Origin: an uncultured Acetatifactor sp.
GTDB lineage: Bacteria; Bacillota; Clostridia; Lachnospirales; Lachnospiraceae
DNA length: 64,000 bases
Assembly (NCBI GenBank): GCA_910586215.1
Contig: CAJUGH010000003.1
Span: 115,273 to 179,272 of the forward strand
Direction: 5' to 3'
A model generated the notes under the pieces. The model was not told the DNA's origin, made no database searches, and worked only from the letters and a program-made list of their open reading frames with translations. The position numbers and the translations under genes were made by a program. Within the stretch, counting starts at the first letter, position 1, and every line of letters begins with the position of its first letter. Positions 35,667 through 43,947 of this stretch are shown piece after piece.

Positions 35667-36665
35667 TCATTCGTCCTGCCCCATGGCATCCACAATATCC
35701 GTCAGCCATTGCCTGTATTTCTCTTGGACTTCTGCAGGCCCTGCAATCCTCGCCTCCCTGCCGATTCCCGCCAGCCAGCCGAAGAACTGGCCGCTGACAA
35801 TCACCCTGGCCCGGACCCGGAACCTGCCCGGCTCTGCTGATGGCCGGATATCCACCTCCCTGCCGAAGCGGTCTATGACCACGCCTGCCAGGCGGTCAGG
35901 AAACACCATGGTTACAGTCTCCTCCTCCCCGCCGAACATGCCGAAGGTCTGATTGGCATATATAGCCGGATCTACACTGGCAAACTGTTCCATACCCGTC
36001 CTGGGCCGGGACAGCACGGTCACCTGTCCCATCTTGTCCACCCGGTAATGCTTCATCATCCGGTCCGTGTCATCATAGGCGGCCAGATAGTAGTTCTCCT
36101 CCCGCCAGAGCAGTGCCCAGGGGCTCACCTGCCTGGTACCACCCTTCCTGGGCAGCAGTTCCTTGTGCAGGTTCCAGTCCAGATACTGGAATCCGATCTG
36201 CCGGTTCTCCTGGATGGCCCTGTGGATGCTGTCTATATTGTAGTAGATGCTCTCATTCTCTGTCTTGATACGCCCGGCCACATATACCTGTCTCTGGAGT
36301 TTGCCGGCATCGTGCCTGCCAGCCATCCCTTCCAGTTTCCGGATCAGGCTCCTGGACTTTTTGGTGGTGATGAAACGGGAGGACTGGACTGCGTCCACCA
36401 GCAGTTTTAACTCCGGCAGTTCAAACTCCCGGCTGGCCATATAATACCCGCCTCCCAGCCGGCTGTGCACCTGTACGATATCACAGCCGAATTCCTGCAA
36501 CTTCTCAATGTCGTCATAGATGCTTTTCCTCTGGGAATGGATATCATTGGATGCAAGATGGGAGACCAGCTCTGCCGTGCTGACAGGATGGTTCTCATCC
36601 GAATTCTCATGCAGATACTTCCATATGTACAACAGCTTCAGCTTCTGTCCCATGAATTTTGCCAT
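35667..36665 (-). CDS. WYL-domain transcriptional regulator
   Basis: 332 residues. N-terminal winged helix (KLKLLYIWKYLHENSDENHP, then AELVSHLASNDIHSQRKSIYDDI), then a WYL-type ligand domain with SPWALLWREENYYLAAY (the usual WYL signature region) and a C-terminal WCX-like part (VDIRPS...RVRARVIVSGQFFGWLAG). WYL regulators usually sense nucleotides or nucleic acid. It lies 20 bp downstream of the HAD gene, and may control its own operon or defence/repair genes elsewhere; no target is visible. Confidence 0.9.
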   Translation of the reverse strand: MAKFMGQKLKLLYIWKYLHENSDENHPVSTAELVSHLASNDIHSQRKSIYDDIEKLQEFGCDIVQVHSRLGGGYYMASREFELPELKLLVDAVQSSRFITTKKSRSLIRKLEGMAGRHDAGKLQRQVYVAGRIKTENESIYYNIDSIHRAIQENRQIGFQYLDWNLHKELLPRKGGTRQVSPWALLWREENYYLAAYDDTDRMMKHYRVDKMGQVTVLSRPRTGMEQFASVDPAIYANQTFGMFGGEEETVTMVFPDRLAGVVIDRFGREVDIRPSAEPGRFRVRARVIVSGQFFGWLAGIGREARIAGPAEVQEKYRQWLTDIVDAMGQDE

Positions 36666-36684
36666 ATCTACCCCCGCACCCTTT

Positions 36685-37386
36685 CTACTCTAACAGTCCC
36701 AGGATCTCATGGAGATGGCTGATCTCATGATCCGGCACAAGTCCCGTGCCATTGACAACCCCTTCCTTCCGGTACCAGCAGGTACACAGTCCCGCCTGGA
36801 TTCCTCCCTTGATATCGCTGGACAGGGAATCCCCTACCACCAGTACCCTGGCAGGGTCCTTCTCCTGGATATGCTCCAGACAGTACGCAAAAAAAGCCCC
36901 CTGGGGCTTGGGCGCACCAATCTCCTCCGATATAAAGATTCCATCCATCAAGTCTGCCAGCCCTGACAGTTGCAGCTTCGACCTCTGGGTGCCGGCCACA
37001 CCATTGGTGATCACATACTGGGACACTCTGCCCTTCAGTTCCCTGCACAGGGCCAGGGAGTCGTCCAGGTAGGTATAGATGCTTCCCAGTCCCTCCTGGT
37101 ACTGCCCAAGGAAACGCCCCAGGTCAATATCCTCATACCCATACTCCCGGAAAAACTGCTCAAAGCGTCCTGTGAGCAACTCTGCCTTGGTAATCTCCCC
37201 TAATTCCAGGCGCCTCCAGAAATCTGCATTGATCTGGGAATAACGCTCTATCTGCGCTGCCGTGATCTCCCGCCCCACCAGGCGAAAGCATCTGGCCAGG
37301 GACTGTTCCTGGGAGTACGTAAAATCAAGCAAGGTATCATCCACATCCCACAATATGGTACTGTACCGGTTCATGTGCCCATTCAT
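36685..37386 (-). CDS. HAD-superfamily phosphatase, YjjG-like pyrimidine nucleotidase
   Basis: 233 residues. HAD motifs: I, DVDDTLLDF (nucleophile Asp in WDVDDT); II, VITNG; III, KPQGAFF; IV, VLVVGDSLSSDIKGG. Motif order and cap length are those of YjjG, which removes phosphate from noncanonical pyrimidine nucleotides. The ATG overlaps the stop of the small membrane protein gene (ATGA). Confidence 0.88.
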   Translation of the reverse strand: MNGHMNRYSTILWDVDDTLLDFTYSQEQSLARCFRLVGREITAAQIERYSQINADFWRRLELGEITKAELLTGRFEQFFREYGYEDIDLGRFLGQYQEGLGSIYTYLDDSLALCRELKGRVSQYVITNGVAGTQRSKLQLSGLADLMDGIFISEEIGAPKPQGAFFAYCLEHIQEKDPARVLVVGDSLSSDIKGGIQAGLCTCWYRKEGVVNGTGLVPDHEISHLHEILGLLE

Positions 37387-37550
37387 CCGTTCACGGAGTC
37401 TGTGGCAGTCCCTTCCTGGGAAGCCTTGGCATTCTTTTTCTTCGCCAGGGTCAGGCCGATGGCAATGGCTGCCCCGCCTACCACTGCTATGACCAGCAGC
37501 AGCATGATATAAGACAAAAATGAATTCACAAAACTAATGAGATTACCCAT
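37383..37550 (-). CDS. Small single-helix membrane protein
   Basis: 55 residues from the ATG at 37550 (AGGAGG eight bases upstream). One membrane helix (about 9-32, YIMLLLVIAVVGGAAIAIGL), then a short basic/polar tail. No family recognised. It starts 10 bp after the MutS-like gene and overlaps the HAD gene by four bases, so it is part of that operon. Confidence 0.75.
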   Translation of the reverse strand: MGNLISFVNSFLSYIMLLLVIAVVGGAAIAIGLTLAKKKNAKASQEGTATDSVNG

Positions 37551-37560
37551 GATCTTCCTC

Positions 37561-39393
37561 CTAGCCTGCCGGATGCTCCCTGGTACCGGCATTCTTTCTT
37601 CTGTCCGGAGAGGATATCATTCCCTGTTCATCCTCGACGGAATTTCCAAGGGGTGTGATCCGTCCCGGATCCCTTTCTCTTAGTATACCTTCCCTGGCAG
37701 CTTCCGTCAAGTCTGCATCCCATTTTCCCGTGGATACAAAGTACTCTGCCTGGGCAGTTGCCTTCTGTATGATTGCCGGCTCATATCCCATCAGTTCCAG
37801 CAGCCGTATGGCATTTTGTGTGGTGGCCCGACCCGGCAGGAGCCTGTAATTGAAGCGGATATCCCCTTCTGATACCTCTTCTTCAAAGTGGTAATTGGTA
37901 AATGTCCCCTGTAGCAGTTCCGTCAGTTCTATGTCGTGGGTAGCAGCAAAGCACAGGATCCCCGACCTGCCCAGGGATCTTAAGATCTGTGTGGAAGCCG
38001 CAATCCTCTCCACCGTGTTGGTGCCCCGCAGCACCTCATCCACAAAACAAAGCACAGGGCATACACCGTCCCCGGCACTGTCCAGGATCCGCTTCAATGC
38101 CTTGATCTCCACAATATAATAACTCTCCCCGCTTCCCAGGTCATCCCGAAGGGCCATGGAGGAATAGATCCGGAAGTAAGTTCCCTGATAGCCCCTGGCC
38201 GTACAGGTGTGTATGGTCTGGGCCAGCACGGCATTCAATGCCACGGTCTTCAGGAACGTGGATTTCCCGGAAGCATTGGAGCCGGTGAGCAACACCCCCT
38301 TTTTTGCTGTCACGCTGTTTTTGACCGCATGTTCCAGAAGGGGATGGTAAGCCTCCTGCAGGCATACTTCCTGGCTGTCCGTAAAGCAGGGCACACAGTA
38401 CCCTTCCCCCAGGGATTCCCTGAAAGCCCAGACGGCAATGGCTGTCTCCAGGAAGCCCACCAGGCCGATCAGGGCATCCACGTCCTCCATATGCCCCCGC
38501 AGGTGCTTCAGCATCCGGTTGAACTTAATGATATCCACATGGAAGATCATACGGATGTAGTCCATGAACACATCTAACAGGTTGCCGGATGCATTTCCCC
38601 TGCCCGGGGCCATGACCCAGAAAGAGTTTCTCTTAAGCGCCTTCATGTTCCTGCCATGCAGCTGCATCTCTTCCCGCTCTGCCTTACACACGGGTACCTC
38701 CAGCCTGGTCAGTGCATCACAGGCTTCCAGAAGACGCATCACATAAGCAAAACTGGTGATATAGGGATCGATCTGGGCCTTCTCCTTGAAATAGGTCATG
38801 ATGTTCCAGATGGTCAGCACCACCAGTCCGGTCACAGCCAGGGGCAGGTTGATCCCGAGCAACCCTATGAGCGGCAGATAAAGCAGGTCAGCCAGGAGAC
38901 TCTTCGTATTCTTCCGTTCCCCCAGGGTCTCCAGGTTGTCCAAATAGTCATAGAGGGAGTATTTCCCTGTGTGTCCCAGCCTGTGCATCTGAAGCTGCAC
39001 CCGCACCCGCTCATCCGGGTGGCTCCCAAAATACCCGACTACCTCTTCCAGGTGCAGGAGCGTCTCTCCCTCCTGCCTGGGGGTGCGCAATGTATAATAT
39101 AAATACTCCTCCCCGGATGCGGAAAAAGTATAATTCATTCTCTTGAACAGATCATCCATCCCCAGGTCATTCCAGGTGATATCATCGATCTGCCCCGCCT
39201 CCCGGTGCCTGTCATAGAAGCTTCCCATCTTCTCATACCGCTCTAAGCTGTACTCTTTCTGGTTCAGCTTCCCATAGTCCCCATAGAGGGACTGGATGAA
39301 CTTCTTCTCTGCCTTCCTGGCCCTGGACACTTCCATCAGGAAGATTACCAGCACAAAACCTGCCATGGAGAGCAGGGCTATCAGATATTCCAT
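37561..39393 (-). CDS. Membrane-anchored MutS-family ATPase
   Basis: 610 residues from the ATG at 39393 (AAGGAG). One helix at about 4-22, two more at about 168-202, then a MutS core and ATPase: Walker A GSNASGKST (371-379), Walker B with VDEVLRGTNT (Asp452-Glu453), FAATHDIEL. No mismatch-binding domain I and no Smr nuclease domain, so it is neither MutS1 nor MutS2. It resembles the little-studied short MutS relatives with membrane segments. Role unknown. Followed by the small membrane protein, HAD phosphatase and WYL regulator genes. Confidence 0.88.
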   Translation of the reverse strand: MEYLIALLSMAGFVLVIFLMEVSRARKAEKKFIQSLYGDYGKLNQKEYSLERYEKMGSFYDRHREAGQIDDITWNDLGMDDLFKRMNYTFSASGEEYLYYTLRTPRQEGETLLHLEEVVGYFGSHPDERVRVQLQMHRLGHTGKYSLYDYLDNLETLGERKNTKSLLADLLYLPLIGLLGINLPLAVTGLVVLTIWNIMTYFKEKAQIDPYITSFAYVMRLLEACDALTRLEVPVCKAEREEMQLHGRNMKALKRNSFWVMAPGRGNASGNLLDVFMDYIRMIFHVDIIKFNRMLKHLRGHMEDVDALIGLVGFLETAIAVWAFRESLGEGYCVPCFTDSQEVCLQEAYHPLLEHAVKNSVTAKKGVLLTGSNASGKSTFLKTVALNAVLAQTIHTCTARGYQGTYFRIYSSMALRDDLGSGESYYIVEIKALKRILDSAGDGVCPVLCFVDEVLRGTNTVERIAASTQILRSLGRSGILCFAATHDIELTELLQGTFTNYHFEEEVSEGDIRFNYRLLPGRATTQNAIRLLELMGYEPAIIQKATAQAEYFVSTGKWDADLTEAAREGILRERDPGRITPLGNSVEDEQGMISSPDRRKNAGTREHPAG

Positions 39394-39488
39394 ACAGATA
39401 CTCCTTACGCGTGAGGGAAGGTGCATTTCCCGTCCACTTCCACACATGCAAAATGGCAAACAAATCATAGCAAAAGGAAACTTTTTCG

Positions 39489-39523
39489 CCAGGAGGCGGG
39501 CCCATTTGCGGCCCGCCCCCTGG
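39489..39523 (-). terminator. GC-rich hairpin after the purine permease gene
   Basis: 14-bp stem with one mismatch (39489-39502 with 39510-39523), loop of seven. No T-tract follows on the minus strand, so strength as a terminator is uncertain. Confidence 0.6.
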
Positions 39524-39559
39524 TACCCTATTTCATTCCCGGAATATATCGGCGCATCC

Positions 39560-40927
39560 TTATAGGAATATATACTTTAGGATAAACAGCACTGTCAGCA
39601 CATACATCAGCACGCTGACCTTGCCCTTTGTCTTGCCGGCGGCCAGATGCAGGATCGTCCAGGAGATCACACCCATGGCGATACCCTCTGAGATGCTGTA
39701 CATCAAGGGCATGGAAAGGATGCACAGGAAGGCCGGGATGGCTTCCAGCATATTGTCCCAGTTGATCTTGGCCACAGATGCGATCATGTAGAAGCCCACG
39801 ATGATCAGCGCAGGGGCTGTGGCAAAGGAAGGAATGGTGAGGAACAGGGGAGAGAAAATGACGGAGAGCAAAAACAGCAGACCGGTGGTCACAGCCGTAA
39901 GGCCGGTACGTCCGCCTTCTGTCACGCCGGAAGCACTTTCCACAAAGGTAGTGGTGGTGGAAGTACCCAGGACGGCACCTGCACTGGTGGCAATGGCATC
40001 TGCCAGCAGGGCGCCCTTGATCCGGGGCAGCTTGCCATCCTTGTCCAGCATGTTCGCCTTGGAGGACACGCCGATCAAGGTTCCCAGGGTGTCGAAGATA
40101 TCCACGAACAGGAAAGCGAATACCACCACGATGAATTCCGTGACATTCTTCAAGGCGCCAAAATCTGCCTTGAACACCTGGCCGAAGGTCTTGCCAAGGG
40201 CTGAGAAGTCAAAGGACACAAAGGCCGTGGGAATCACGGAATACATTTTCAAGTCCGGGTTGGGCTGGTATAAGCCCACCAGTTCACATACAATACCCAG
40301 CACCCATGTGATCAGGATGCCGAAGAGGATGCCTCCCTTGACCTTCTTGATCAGCAGGAAACCTGTGATGAGCACACCGAGGATAGCCAGCAGGGCGCCC
40401 ATACCCACGGAATTGAAGTCTGTCTTGAAGTTCTGGTAGGACACCAGGGTGGATTCATTGTTCACCACAATCTTGGCATTCTGCAGGCCGATAAAAGCGA
40501 TGAACAGGCCGATTCCGGCGCTGACTGCCGACTTCAGCGTCATGGGAATGGCGTTGAAGATGGCCTCCCTTACATTGGTCACGGACAGTACGATGAAGAC
40601 CAGACCTTCCACAAAGACCGCCATCAGCGCAATCTGCCAGGAATACCCGTAGATTCCCACTACGGTAAAGGCAAAGTAGGCGTTGAGTCCCATTCCGGGG
40701 GCCAGTGCAAAAGGGTAGTTGGCAAAGAGCGCCATCAGTACAGTACCCAGGAAAGACGCCAGCGCCGTTGCCAGCAGGACTGCGTTTGCATCCATTCCTG
40801 AGGCGGAAAGGATGTCGGGATTCACGGCCAGGATGTAGGCCATGGTCATGAATGTGGTGATACCAGCCATGATCTCGGTCTTCACATTGGTACCGTTCTC
40901 CTTGAGCTTGAAGAATTTCTCTAACAT
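39560..40927 (-). CDS. pbuG: Purine permease of the NCS2/AzgA type (guanine/hypoxanthine)
   Basis: 455 residues, about 12-14 hydrophobic segments. N-terminus KTEIMAGITTFMTMAYILAV followed by NPDIL is the AzgA/PbuG start; TSAGAVLGTSTTTTFVESA and GVTEGGRTGLTAV are the substrate-site motifs. Imports purine bases by proton symport. Last gene of a salvage run punA-cdd-deaminase-permease. The subfamily (guanine/hypoxanthine rather than adenine) is from overall resemblance. Confidence 0.9.
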   Translation of the reverse strand: MLEKFFKLKENGTNVKTEIMAGITTFMTMAYILAVNPDILSASGMDANAVLLATALASFLGTVLMALFANYPFALAPGMGLNAYFAFTVVGIYGYSWQIALMAVFVEGLVFIVLSVTNVREAIFNAIPMTLKSAVSAGIGLFIAFIGLQNAKIVVNNESTLVSYQNFKTDFNSVGMGALLAILGVLITGFLLIKKVKGGILFGILITWVLGIVCELVGLYQPNPDLKMYSVIPTAFVSFDFSALGKTFGQVFKADFGALKNVTEFIVVVFAFLFVDIFDTLGTLIGVSSKANMLDKDGKLPRIKGALLADAIATSAGAVLGTSTTTTFVESASGVTEGGRTGLTAVTTGLLFLLSVIFSPLFLTIPSFATAPALIIVGFYMIASVAKINWDNMLEAIPAFLCILSMPLMYSISEGIAMGVISWTILHLAAGKTKGKVSVLMYVLTVLFILKYIFL

Positions 40928-40963
40928 GTTTCTCCCTCCTATGTAGTTTAATTAGAGAATCTA

Positions 40964-40989
40964 TATAAAATGCACCATTGCATTTTATA
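40964..40989 (-). terminator. AT-rich hairpin between deaminase and permease
   Basis: 11-bp perfect stem (40964-40974 with 40979-40989), loop of four, 13 bp after the deaminase stop and about 37 bp before the permease ATG. A weak terminator or attenuator; no purine-riboswitch core was found around it. Confidence 0.5.
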
Positions 40990-41001
40990 GCGGATCATAC
41001 C

Positions 41002-42309
41002 CTACAGGCCTCCCAGGATGCGCTTTACGATTTCCCCGCATTTCCGATAAATTACCTCCACGTCCTCTCCCACATTGTACTCCCCGTTCCGATACAGGAT
41101 CTTCCCACCCACCATGGTCATACACACGTTGGACTTACTGCCGCTGTACACCAGATTCTTGGGAATATTGTGAATGGGCTGCATATTGGGCTGGTGCAGG
41201 TCGATCAGGATCATGTCTGCCAGCTTGCCCTTGGCCAGTACATCCGCCTTTGGCAGGCGCATGGCCCTGGCCCCGTGGACGGTGGCCATCCGCAGCACCC
41301 GCATGGCGTCCAGGCTGGCCGCATCCTTCTCCCGCAGCTTGCTAAGACCCGTCACCAGGAACATCTCCCGGAACATGTCCAGGCAGTTGTTGGAGGCAGG
41401 GCCGTCCGTACCGATGGCCACGGAGATCTTCCGCTTTTCATATTCCGCAATGGGAGCGATGCCGCTGGCCAGTTTCATGTTGGAGGCAGGGTTGGTAATC
41501 ACGTAAAGCCTGCGTCTGCGGAACACATCCATGTCCTGGGCTGTCATATGGACGCAGTGATAACCGCCCCCGCCGTACTCGAACATCCCCAGGGTATCCA
41601 GGAACACTGCCGGAGTCATGCCATGGCGTTTCCTGCATGCCTCCACTTCCTGCTCCGTCTCTGCCAGGTGGGTATATACCGGGGCACGCAGCTTGTGGGA
41701 AAGCTTCACCACCTTGTAGAGCAGTTCCCTGGAGCAGGTATATTCTGCATGGAATCCAAGTTGATAGGTGATTAAGGAGTTCTTCCTGTTGTTCCACTTC
41801 AGGTATTCTTCCTCCACCTGTTGGATGGAAGAAGAGAAATTGTTCAGGCCGCTGGTGAGCACGCAGCGCATTCCCATGTCCATACAGGCCTCTGCAATGG
41901 TATCTGGCGTCAGGTACATCTCGAAGATGGCCGTGATGCCGGAAGTAAGATATTCCAGGATGGCCAGCTTCGTCAGATGATAGATATCCTCCCCGGTCAG
42001 CTTCGCCTCCAGGGGAAACACCTTTTCATGCAGCCAGGTATCCAGTGGCACATCGTCTGCATAGGAGCGCAGGAAGGTCATGGCAGAGTGGGTATGGGCA
42101 TTCTTGAAGCCGGGCATCAGCAGGTTGCCCTTGCAGTCCAGTTCAATGTCCCAGGCAATCCTGGGGAAATCCTGCCCCCACTCGCTGGCCAGTTCCTCTT
42201 CATCTGCCACATAGGCGATCCTGTCATTCCTCACCCACACTTCCCCGGAGAACACATCCCTGTCCTTCTCCATGGTCAGGATCTTCGCATTGTATAATCT
42301 GATGTTCAT
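41002..42309 (-). CDS. 5'-methylthioadenosine/S-adenosylhomocysteine deaminase-type amidohydrolase
   Basis: 435 residues. Metal-dependent amidohydrolase with MPGFKNAHTHSAMTFLR (two His ligands), LGFHAEYTC, YTHLAETEQEVEAC and IGTDGPASNNCLDMF (catalytic Asp). The DVPLDTWL block after the first His pair is typical of the MtaD/SAH deaminase group, which convert MTA, SAH or adenosine to inosine forms. The ATG overlaps the cdd stop by four bases. A related substrate such as guanine is possible. Confidence 0.87.
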   Translation of the reverse strand: MNIRLYNAKILTMEKDRDVFSGEVWVRNDRIAYVADEEELASEWGQDFPRIAWDIELDCKGNLLMPGFKNAHTHSAMTFLRSYADDVPLDTWLHEKVFPLEAKLTGEDIYHLTKLAILEYLTSGITAIFEMYLTPDTIAEACMDMGMRCVLTSGLNNFSSSIQQVEEEYLKWNNRKNSLITYQLGFHAEYTCSRELLYKVVKLSHKLRAPVYTHLAETEQEVEACRKRHGMTPAVFLDTLGMFEYGGGGYHCVHMTAQDMDVFRRRRLYVITNPASNMKLASGIAPIAEYEKRKISVAIGTDGPASNNCLDMFREMFLVTGLSKLREKDAASLDAMRVLRMATVHGARAMRLPKADVLAKGKLADMILIDLHQPNMQPIHNIPKNLVYSGSKSNVCMTMVGGKILYRNGEYNVGEDVEVIYRKCGEIVKRILGGL

Positions 42310-42731
42310 TGGATGGATCCTCCTCCAAACCCACAGGGCAGCAACTCGTCCAGCTTATATTCCCTGTAGTCTTCCTTGTCCTTAGCCACGAGCACCACCA
42401 GATCCCCGTCAGCAAACTCTTCAAGTACCTGCCTGCAGATACCACAGGGATAGGCATAATCCGCAGGTTCCTGCCCTGCAAGTCCGCCTGCAACGGCGAT
42501 GGCCATAAAGTGCCGATGGCCCTCACTGACCGCCTTGAAGATAGCTGTCCTCTCTGCACAGTTGGTAGCCCCATAGGAGGCATTCTCAATATTGCCTCCC
42601 TGGTAGACTTCCCCGGACTTTGTGAGCAGGGCCGCCCCTACGCAGTAGTGGGAATATGGCGCATATGCCATCTTCCTGGCCTCTAAGGCCGCTTGAATCA
42701 AATTTTCCTTCCAGTCTGCTGCTGTACCCAA
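42306..42731 (-). CDS. cdd: Cytidine deaminase
   Basis: 141 residues. Zinc site NCAERTAIFKA (Cys, catalytic Glu) and PCGICRQVL (two Cys), GNIENASYG for ribose binding. Start assigned to a TTG at 42731 because AGGAGG stands seven bases upstream and it gives the family length; the ATG at 42770 touches its only purine-rich stretch. Converts cytidine/deoxycytidine to uridine forms. Translation is coupled to the next gene. Confidence 0.93.
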   Translation of the reverse strand: MGTAADWKENLIQAALEARKMAYAPYSHYCVGAALLTKSGEVYQGGNIENASYGATNCAERTAIFKAVSEGHRHFMAIAVAGGLAGQEPADYAYPCGICRQVLEEFADGDLVVLVAKDKEDYREYKLDELLPCGFGGGSIQ

Positions 42732-42847
42732 GCCGATACCTCCTGTCTGCCTTGTGTAAGATGGCTTCATCTCCCACAAATCGTGATACACATCTGCCAA
42801 AAACAATGTTCAGACACACTCTGGCAGACTGTCCCATATCTGGGAAG

Positions 42848-43675
42848 TCATACCTTCATGTCTTTTATGGTCTCCGTCACCAGTTTCTTAAAATGAGGGG
42901 CCGCCATGTCTGCCGCCTCCTGGACCTCCTTGTGGGACAGGGGACTTGGGTTCATCCCTGCGGCCAGGTTGCTGATACAGGAGATGCCGCATACCCGCAT
43001 CCCGCAATGGTTAGCTGCAATGGCCTCCACCACCGTGCTCATGCCCACCGCATCACAGCCCAGCAGGCGCAGCATACGGATCTCCGCAGGAGACTCAAAA
43101 GAAGGCCCCGTGAGCTGGGCATATATCCCCTGCTGCAGGAAAATGCCATGCTCTGCTGCTTTCCTGCGGATCAAGTGCTGTAGTTCCCCGTCATACACGG
43201 CACTCATATCCGGAAAACGGGTTCCCAGTTCTTCTATATTCTCCCCGATCAAGGGGTTGGGTGCAAATACAGAGATATGATCCCTGATCAGCATCAGGTC
43301 CCCTGCGTGGAAAGAAGAATTGACCCCTCCTGCCGCATTGGTGAGGAACAAGATCCCTGCCCCCATAAGCTTCATCAGCCGGATGGGCAGTACCACATCG
43401 CTGACGGGATAGCCTTCATAATAGTGGACCCGGCCCTTCATGCATACCACGGGAACCTGGTCTATCCTACCGAAAATAAATTTCCCTGCATGTCCAGGTA
43501 CCGTGGATACAGGAAACCCTGCAATATCCCCGTAGGGAAGTTCATACTCTATCTGGATGTCCTGTGCATAATCCCCCAGTCCTGATCCCAGGACAAGTGC
43601 CACCCTGGGAATAAAATCCGTCTTCTGTCTCACACGGTCCAGGCAACGCAAAAGCTTCTCATATTCCTGGTTCAT
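42848..43675 (-). CDS. punA: Purine nucleoside phosphorylase (trimeric, PNP I)
   Basis: 275 residues from the ATG at 43675 (AGGAGG upstream). Motifs LVLGSGLGDYA (phosphate), VPGHAGKF, GRVHYYEGY, LTNAAGGVN and VGMSTVVEAIAANHCGM are those of the high-molecular-specificity trimeric enzyme acting on guanosine and inosine. First gene of the salvage operon, with a promoter about 75 bp upstream. Confidence 0.95.
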   Translation of the reverse strand: MNQEYEKLLRCLDRVRQKTDFIPRVALVLGSGLGDYAQDIQIEYELPYGDIAGFPVSTVPGHAGKFIFGRIDQVPVVCMKGRVHYYEGYPVSDVVLPIRLMKLMGAGILFLTNAAGGVNSSFHAGDLMLIRDHISVFAPNPLIGENIEELGTRFPDMSAVYDGELQHLIRRKAAEHGIFLQQGIYAQLTGPSFESPAEIRMLRLLGCDAVGMSTVVEAIAANHCGMRVCGISCISNLAAGMNPSPLSHKEVQEAADMAAPHFKKLVTETIKDMKV

Positions 43676-43750
43676 AGGGTTCCTCCTGTTTTTGTCTACG
43701 GCTGACTTATGTGTTGTAGTTTCCATGTACTGGATGAACTGTTACGTATC

Positions 43751-43779
43751 ATTATATAGAAAAAAAGCCGAAAAAGCAA
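43751..43779 (-). promoter_or_regulatory. Promoter of the salvage operon
   Basis: Minus strand TTGCTT (43774-43779), 17-base spacer, TATAAT (43751-43756). Confidence 0.75.
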
Positions 43780-43784
43780 TTCAT

Positions 43785-43813
43785 TTGTGTTCATCCGAAG
43801 AATATGTTATAAT
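43785..43813 (+). promoter_or_regulatory. Promoter of the GT-C-like gene
   Basis: TTGTGT (43785-43790), 17-base spacer, TATAAT (43808-43813) with TGT ahead of it (extended -10). It lies back to back with the salvage promoter; the -35 elements are six bases apart. Confidence 0.7.
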
Positions 43814-43947
43814 TGTCCCAGTTTTCTTTCTGACTTATCTGACGATTTTGTGGAAAACTCCATAAAGGAGTCAAGGAAAGCATGGAAAAACAGAAATAGA
43901 TACTTTTTAGCACAGAAAAGATTGGAATGCATACAAGGAGAGAACAT

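Noticed and set aside
40928..41001. Purine riboswitch ahead of the purine permease
   Set aside because: Only 75 bp are available and the conserved purine-aptamer core was not seen; only an AT-rich hairpin is present.
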